This document shows, one piece after another, positions 34,421 through 37,560 of a stretch of 37,560 nucleotides of DNA. The DNA lies in contig JAVBQX010000182.1 in the NCBI GenBank assembly GCA_031548645.1, positions 1 through 37,560 of the forward strand, read 5' to 3'. Origin of the DNA: WRMR01 sp031548645 (GTDB lineage Bacteria; Planctomycetota; Planctomycetia; Pirellulales; Thermoguttaceae). The translations under genes and the position numbers were made by a program. The notes beneath the pieces are model-generated. The model was not told the DNA's origin. It ran no database searches and saw only the letters and a program-made list of their open reading frames with translations. Numbering within the stretch: position 1 is the first letter of the stretch; each line of letters begins with the position of its first letter.

Positions 34421-36150
34421 GCGTCACCTCCGTTTCCGTCCGATTCGACGGACGGAGCCGCGTCAGATTCATCCAGCTCGGTGGTCGGCGGTTCTGTCAC
34501 AGGCTTAACATCGGGGGCAAGCGTCGTCGGGGTTGCGGGGAACCGCTGCGTCTGTTTCGGCGGCGGCACGATTTTCACGGTGATGTCCGCCACGTGCGTG
34601 TAGGTCTGGTTCTTCGAAAGCTTCACGGTCGGGCTTGTGACCTTGTGCGTGTCGTCGCGCAGGCTTTCTTCCAATTGCGGAACGATGGTCGTGCCGCGCG
34701 TGTTGGCTGTGAATTTCAGGGACGGCTCCGCCTTCTCCGGCGCACTGAGTTGCAACTTGCCCGAAACGATCACGTCCTCGCTGCGCGGCATCTTGTCGCT
34801 GAGCCATTCGAGTTGTGCGAGCCAGTTGACCTCGCCTTTTTTCCAGGCGGTGATCGCATCGTTCTGGTTTTTCAACTGTTCATACCCGGCCGTCGTCTTT
34901 TCCAATTCGTTTTTTTGCGTTTGTACGGTTCTGAGTTCGCTTTCGAGCGTCATGCGGCGATAAAATCCCCAACCCGCTGTGGCAATGACCAGCAGCACGC
35001 AGATCGCGATGGCCGCGGTGATCAGTGCGCGGTTCGTGCGTTTTTCCGGTTTGCGTTTCGGATTTTTGAAGTCGAGGGCGTTCGGTTTTTCGGCCAGCGC
35101 GGCGGTCAGGGCCCCGATCAGCGGCAGGAACTGTTCCTCGAACACGGGCAGGTGATTTTTGATTTCGCCTTCGCGGTTCTCGAATCGCCAGACGTTGAAC
35201 AGCGAAACCGGCACGGCCATTGATTCTTCGAGCAGCACCATCAACTTTTCGTAACGATCGCCGACACCGCAAAGCACGATTTCGTCGATTTTCTCCGACG
35301 GCACGTCGTTGATCGCCGCAACGATCGTCCGCTTGAACTCGGCGCTGAGCCATTTCCATTTCGCCAGTTCGTCGGCGTTCTCGAATTGTTTTTTGGAAAC
35401 CTGGTCGAGCTCGGCCCAGACGGGTTTCGGGAAATGGGCCGTCCGCACGAAAGCCGGCTGGCCGCGGTAAAGCAGCACGAGCGTCGCGGAAAGTTCACCC
35501 ATCTCGACGAGCAGGGTCGTTTTGCCCGCGCCGCCGGTTTTCTGCTGCACGGTGATCGTCGCGAAGCGTTTCGCCGACTCGCAGGGCCCTAGGACGATGC
35601 GTTGCAGGTCGAGCCCGGAGCCGGAAATCACGTCTTCGATCACGTCCCGCTTCGATTTGGTCAGCGCGGTGGCCAGAATGTGTTTTTTGTCTTTTCTCGC
35701 CCCGTCGAAAAGCACAAAATCGAGCGATGCGGAATGATCGTACTCGGTGAATTCCTTCGACGCCTGGAATTTCGCCATGTCCGGCAACTCGTCGTTCGGG
35801 ACCGGCGGGAAAAGCATTGAGCGGACTTCCACATCGTCGCGGCCCATGACGACGACCGTGTCGTATTTGCCCAAACGTTCCTGTTGCACGAAATGGCGCA
35901 GCTTGGCCTTGACCGTTTCCGGCGTAAAGGCGGGCTCTGGCGGTTTTTGTTCTTCCGGCGCCGCTTCGTCGGATTGAGATTCGGCGAGAAGCGACCTTCC
36001 GATGCGGGATTTGCTTGGCGGGGACACATCGGTGGGCAGGTCGGGCAGAATGCGCACCGCCTTCTCGTAAAAGGCTTTTCCCTTTTTGGTTTTGGCCGTA
36101 AGAATCAATATTTGATTCCTGTCCCAATTGACGGCAATCCAGTGTGGCAT
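34417..36150 (-). CDS. Fused PilM-PilN / GspL-like pilus assembly protein
   Basis: This 577-aa protein combines a cytoplasmic ASKHA-fold half (starts 'MPHWIAVNWDRNQILILTA', later 'LLVEMGELSATLVLLYRG', residues about 1-350) with a single transmembrane helix ('ALITAAIAICVLLVIATAGW', about 373-392) and a periplasmic PilN-like half with a coiled coil ('LRTVQTQKNELEKTTAGYEQ'). In Proteobacteria these are separate PilM and PilN proteins or the single GspL. The tail is Pro/Glu/Thr-rich and ends ESDGNGGDA. GAGTG lies upstream of the ATG at 36150. It is translationally coupled to the PilO-like gene. The genes that normally follow (PilP/PilQ-like) are absent before the PKS locus begins. Confidence 0.75.
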   Translation of the reverse strand: MPHWIAVNWDRNQILILTAKTKKGKAFYEKAVRILPDLPTDVSPPSKSRIGRSLLAESQSDEAAPEEQKPPEPAFTPETVKAKLRHFVQQERLGKYDTVVVMGRDDVEVRSMLFPPVPNDELPDMAKFQASKEFTEYDHSASLDFVLFDGARKDKKHILATALTKSKRDVIEDVISGSGLDLQRIVLGPCESAKRFATITVQQKTGGAGKTTLLVEMGELSATLVLLYRGQPAFVRTAHFPKPVWAELDQVSKKQFENADELAKWKWLSAEFKRTIVAAINDVPSEKIDEIVLCGVGDRYEKLMVLLEESMAVPVSLFNVWRFENREGEIKNHLPVFEEQFLPLIGALTAALAEKPNALDFKNPKRKPEKRTNRALITAAIAICVLLVIATAGWGFYRRMTLESELRTVQTQKNELEKTTAGYEQLKNQNDAITAWKKGEVNWLAQLEWLSDKMPRSEDVIVSGKLQLSAPEKAEPSLKFTANTRGTTIVPQLEESLRDDTHKVTSPTVKLSKNQTYTHVADITVKIVPPPKQTQRFPATPTTLAPDVKPVTEPPTTELDESDAAPSVESDGNGGDA

Positions 36151-36462
36151 GATTTCACTCGAAAAAGAATTTTGTGCGATATATAAACGGCCCGCGGTTG
36201 CCGCTCAACATCACATAACTACTTTAACCGGAAATAGATCAAATGGGACCGATATTTCTCCTATTTTAACAAAAAAATGAAAGAAGGTTGCGAGGGCGTC
36301 GCTTTCACGCTCAGGACATCAAGATAATTTTAGTGGGTTGCATATGCCTACCTTTCCGATTAATATGTATATCTATTATGCGTTATCCGGAAATATTGAT
36401 TTACATTTGATTTTTCTTGGTTGGTGCCATTCAAAACGGTCGGCGGAAAACGGGAATTGATT
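36151..36462. other. Divergent intergenic region, pil genes / kinase
   Basis: About 310 bp, AT-rich, without a plausible gene. It must hold the promoters for the minus-strand pil pair and the plus-strand kinase. No clear -35/-10 pair, operator or RNA gene was recognised. Confidence 0.5.
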
Positions 36463-37344
36463 ATGGGATTTTTTTCAAAACTCTTCGGTGGCAAGAAAAA
36501 ACGCCTCAATTATCAAAAACGCTTTGAGTTGCTACACTCCGCTATCTCCGGCACCATGTCGAAGGTCTACAAGGCCAAAGACCGCGAAACCGGCGAAATC
36601 GTGGCCCTGAAAATCCTCGACCCGAAAAAAACCGCCGACCTCGAAGCCCGGTTTAAAGACGCGAGATTCAAAAAAAATCCCAAGCCGCGCGAAGGCCAAA
36701 TCGCCGTCCAGTTCAACCATAAATATATTGTGCGAACGCTTGAAGAGGGCCTCACCGTCGACAGCGAGCAATATCTCGTCATGGAATACCTCGAAGGAAC
36801 CGGCCTGAACAGCGTATTGATGGTCAAGCAGGACCTGCTGGCCGGGGCCCGCCTGCATTACATCCGCCAAGTGGCCGAGGCCCTGCAGGAAGTTCACGCC
36901 AAGGGCTTCATTCACCGTGATATCTGCCCGCGCAATCTGCTGTTCACCGGCGATGCGAACATCCTGAAATTGACCGATTTCGGGCTGACCGTCCCCAATC
37001 GCGCGCCCTTCACCGATCCCGGCAACCGCACCGGCACGCCCGATTACATGGCCCCCGAACTGGCCCGGCGACGCCCGACCGACCAGCGGCTCGATATTTT
37101 TTCCTTCGGCGTAACGATTTACGAGCTTTGCACCCGTCAGCTTCCCTGGCCGAAAGGCGACACCGGTCTGGCCGCCATGACCCACGACCAGCCGCCCGAA
37201 CCGATCTCAACCTACCGCCCGGCGATCAACAAGACGCTGGCCGCGGCCATTCACACCTGCCTGGAACCGGAACCGAAACAGCGTTTCGAGTCGATCAACA
37301 AGTTCCTCCGGGCCATCTCAAAGGTCAAATACGAAGACGATTGA
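36463..37344 (+). CDS. Ser/Thr protein kinase (Hanks type)
   Basis: This 293-aa soluble kinase starts MGFFSKLFGGKKKRLNYQKRF. It has the ATP-binding Lys50 ('IVALKIL'), the catalytic loop 'HRDICPRN' (His151-Asn158, Asp153), 'TDFG' with Asp172, and 'APE' at 197-199. The usual Lys two residues after the catalytic Asp is Cys155, a change that can reduce activity. The Gly-rich loop is also weak ('SAISGTMSKVY'). There is no transmembrane or sensor domain, and the N-terminus is short and basic. I chose the ATG at 36463 because GGGAATTGATT precedes it; a TTG start 42 bases upstream is less likely. It is followed directly by a terminator-like palindrome. Confidence 0.88.
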   Translation: MGFFSKLFGGKKKRLNYQKRFELLHSAISGTMSKVYKAKDRETGEIVALKILDPKKTADLEARFKDARFKKNPKPREGQIAVQFNHKYIVRTLEEGLTVDSEQYLVMEYLEGTGLNSVLMVKQDLLAGARLHYIRQVAEALQEVHAKGFIHRDICPRNLLFTGDANILKLTDFGLTVPNRAPFTDPGNRTGTPDYMAPELARRRPTDQRLDIFSFGVTIYELCTRQLPWPKGDTGLAAMTHDQPPEPISTYRPAINKTLAAAIHTCLEPEPKQRFESINKFLRAISKVKYEDD

Positions 37345-37347
37345 CGC

Positions 37348-37434
37348 AAAAGGTAGGGCGGTCACGGCGTGCCCGCCGAAAATCGGCGGTGACCACTACC
37401 CGCGGCGGTCACGGCGTGACCGCCCTACCTTTTT
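37348..37434. terminator. Terminator-like palindromic element after the kinase
   Basis: Arms AAAAGGTAGGGCGGTCACG (37348-37366) and its exact reverse complement at 37415-37433 bracket the element. An inner hairpin GGCGGTCA (37404-37411) / TGACCGCC (37417-37424) follows, then five Ts at 37430-37434. It belongs to the same repeat family as 1316-1342 and 2407-2432. It starts 4 bp after the kinase stop codon. Confidence 0.6.
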
Positions 37435-37461
37435 GCCCGTCGGCTTGATTTATCCGGCATC

Positions 37462-37489
37462 TTGTCGGGGACGGTCGTTGATTTATAAT
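37462..37489 (+). promoter_or_regulatory. Candidate sigma-70-like promoter for a gene beyond the window
   Basis: TTGTCG at 37462-37467 and TATAAT at 37484-37489 are separated by 16 bp. A small hairpin, CCGCCGA (37497-37503) with TCGGCGG (37511-37517), follows. An ATG at 37539 opens a frame of 7 codons to the window edge, which could be the next gene's start, but that cannot be tested here. Confidence 0.4.
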
Positions 37490-37560
37490 GGAATTTCCGC
37501 CGATTTCACTTCGGCGGCGGTCGTTCGCGTCTTGGGACATGCCAAAACGTCTCGCGACGC

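Noticed and set aside
37348..37434. CRISPR-like repeat
   Set aside because: There are only two arms in inverted orientation and no spacer series.

Overview
The window looks like a chromosomal segment of a Planctomycetota bacterium. This is inferred from three things: housekeeping genes of that style (DksA/TraR zinc-finger protein directly followed by lspA), a fused PilM/PilN-type pilus protein next to a Ser/Thr kinase, and short intergenic palindromes including a 'cctcgcttacgcttcgggct' element that I recall as common in that phylum. No rRNA, tRNA, CRISPR array or transposase was seen.

Layout. Positions 1-7212 hold housekeeping genes: partial dihydroorotase, a leucine-rich-repeat protein between inverted G-rich/palindromic repeats, a small DxD glycosyltransferase-like protein, 3-dehydroquinate synthase, threonine synthase, a DksA-type zinc-finger protein and signal peptidase II. 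Positions 7356-33283 hold a lipid/polyketide biosynthetic locus. Positions 33353-36150 hold two minus-strand type IV pilus/type II secretion inner-membrane proteins (PilO-like and a PilM-PilN fusion). Positions 36463-37344 encode a Ser/Thr protein kinase, followed by a terminator-like palindrome and a possible promoter for the next gene.

The biosynthetic locus consists of two divergent units around an AT-rich ~980-bp gap. The minus-strand unit encodes two small membrane proteins, an HHxxxDG acyltransferase of the condensation-domain superfamily, and an Sfp-type phosphopantetheinyl transferase. The plus-strand unit encodes PKS1 (3106 aa), a FabL-like enoyl reductase, a thioester-reductase-like SDR, PKS2 (966 aa), one discrete acyl carrier protein, and PKS3 (2198 aa). 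PKS1 reads KS - KS-like/CLF - AT - C45 Ntn-hydrolase - KR - degenerate KR-like - DH. PKS2 reads KS - CLF. PKS3 reads KS - CLF - C45 Ntn-hydrolase - KR - LCM-type methyltransferase.

The main discovery candidate is this PKS system. Two megasynthases carry an internal penicillin-acyltransferase-like (peptidase family C45) domain with an intact Gly-Cys autoproteolysis site. All three pair a KS with a Cys-less KS-like domain. None has an ACP domain I can see, so the single discrete ACP would have to serve all of them. Only PKS1 has an AT. A working model, which is inference, is as follows. The PPTase activates the discrete ACP. The PKS1 AT loads malonyl units. The three KS-CLF pairs, with KR, DH and the trans FabL-like ER, build a reduced long chain. 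PKS3 methylates. The C45 domains either transfer/hydrolyse acyl chains or cut the megasynthases. The SDR reductively releases an aldehyde or alcohol, and the divergent acyltransferase esterifies it. The general logic resembles PUFA synthase and cyanobacterial heterocyst-glycolipid loci, but the domain set does not match either.
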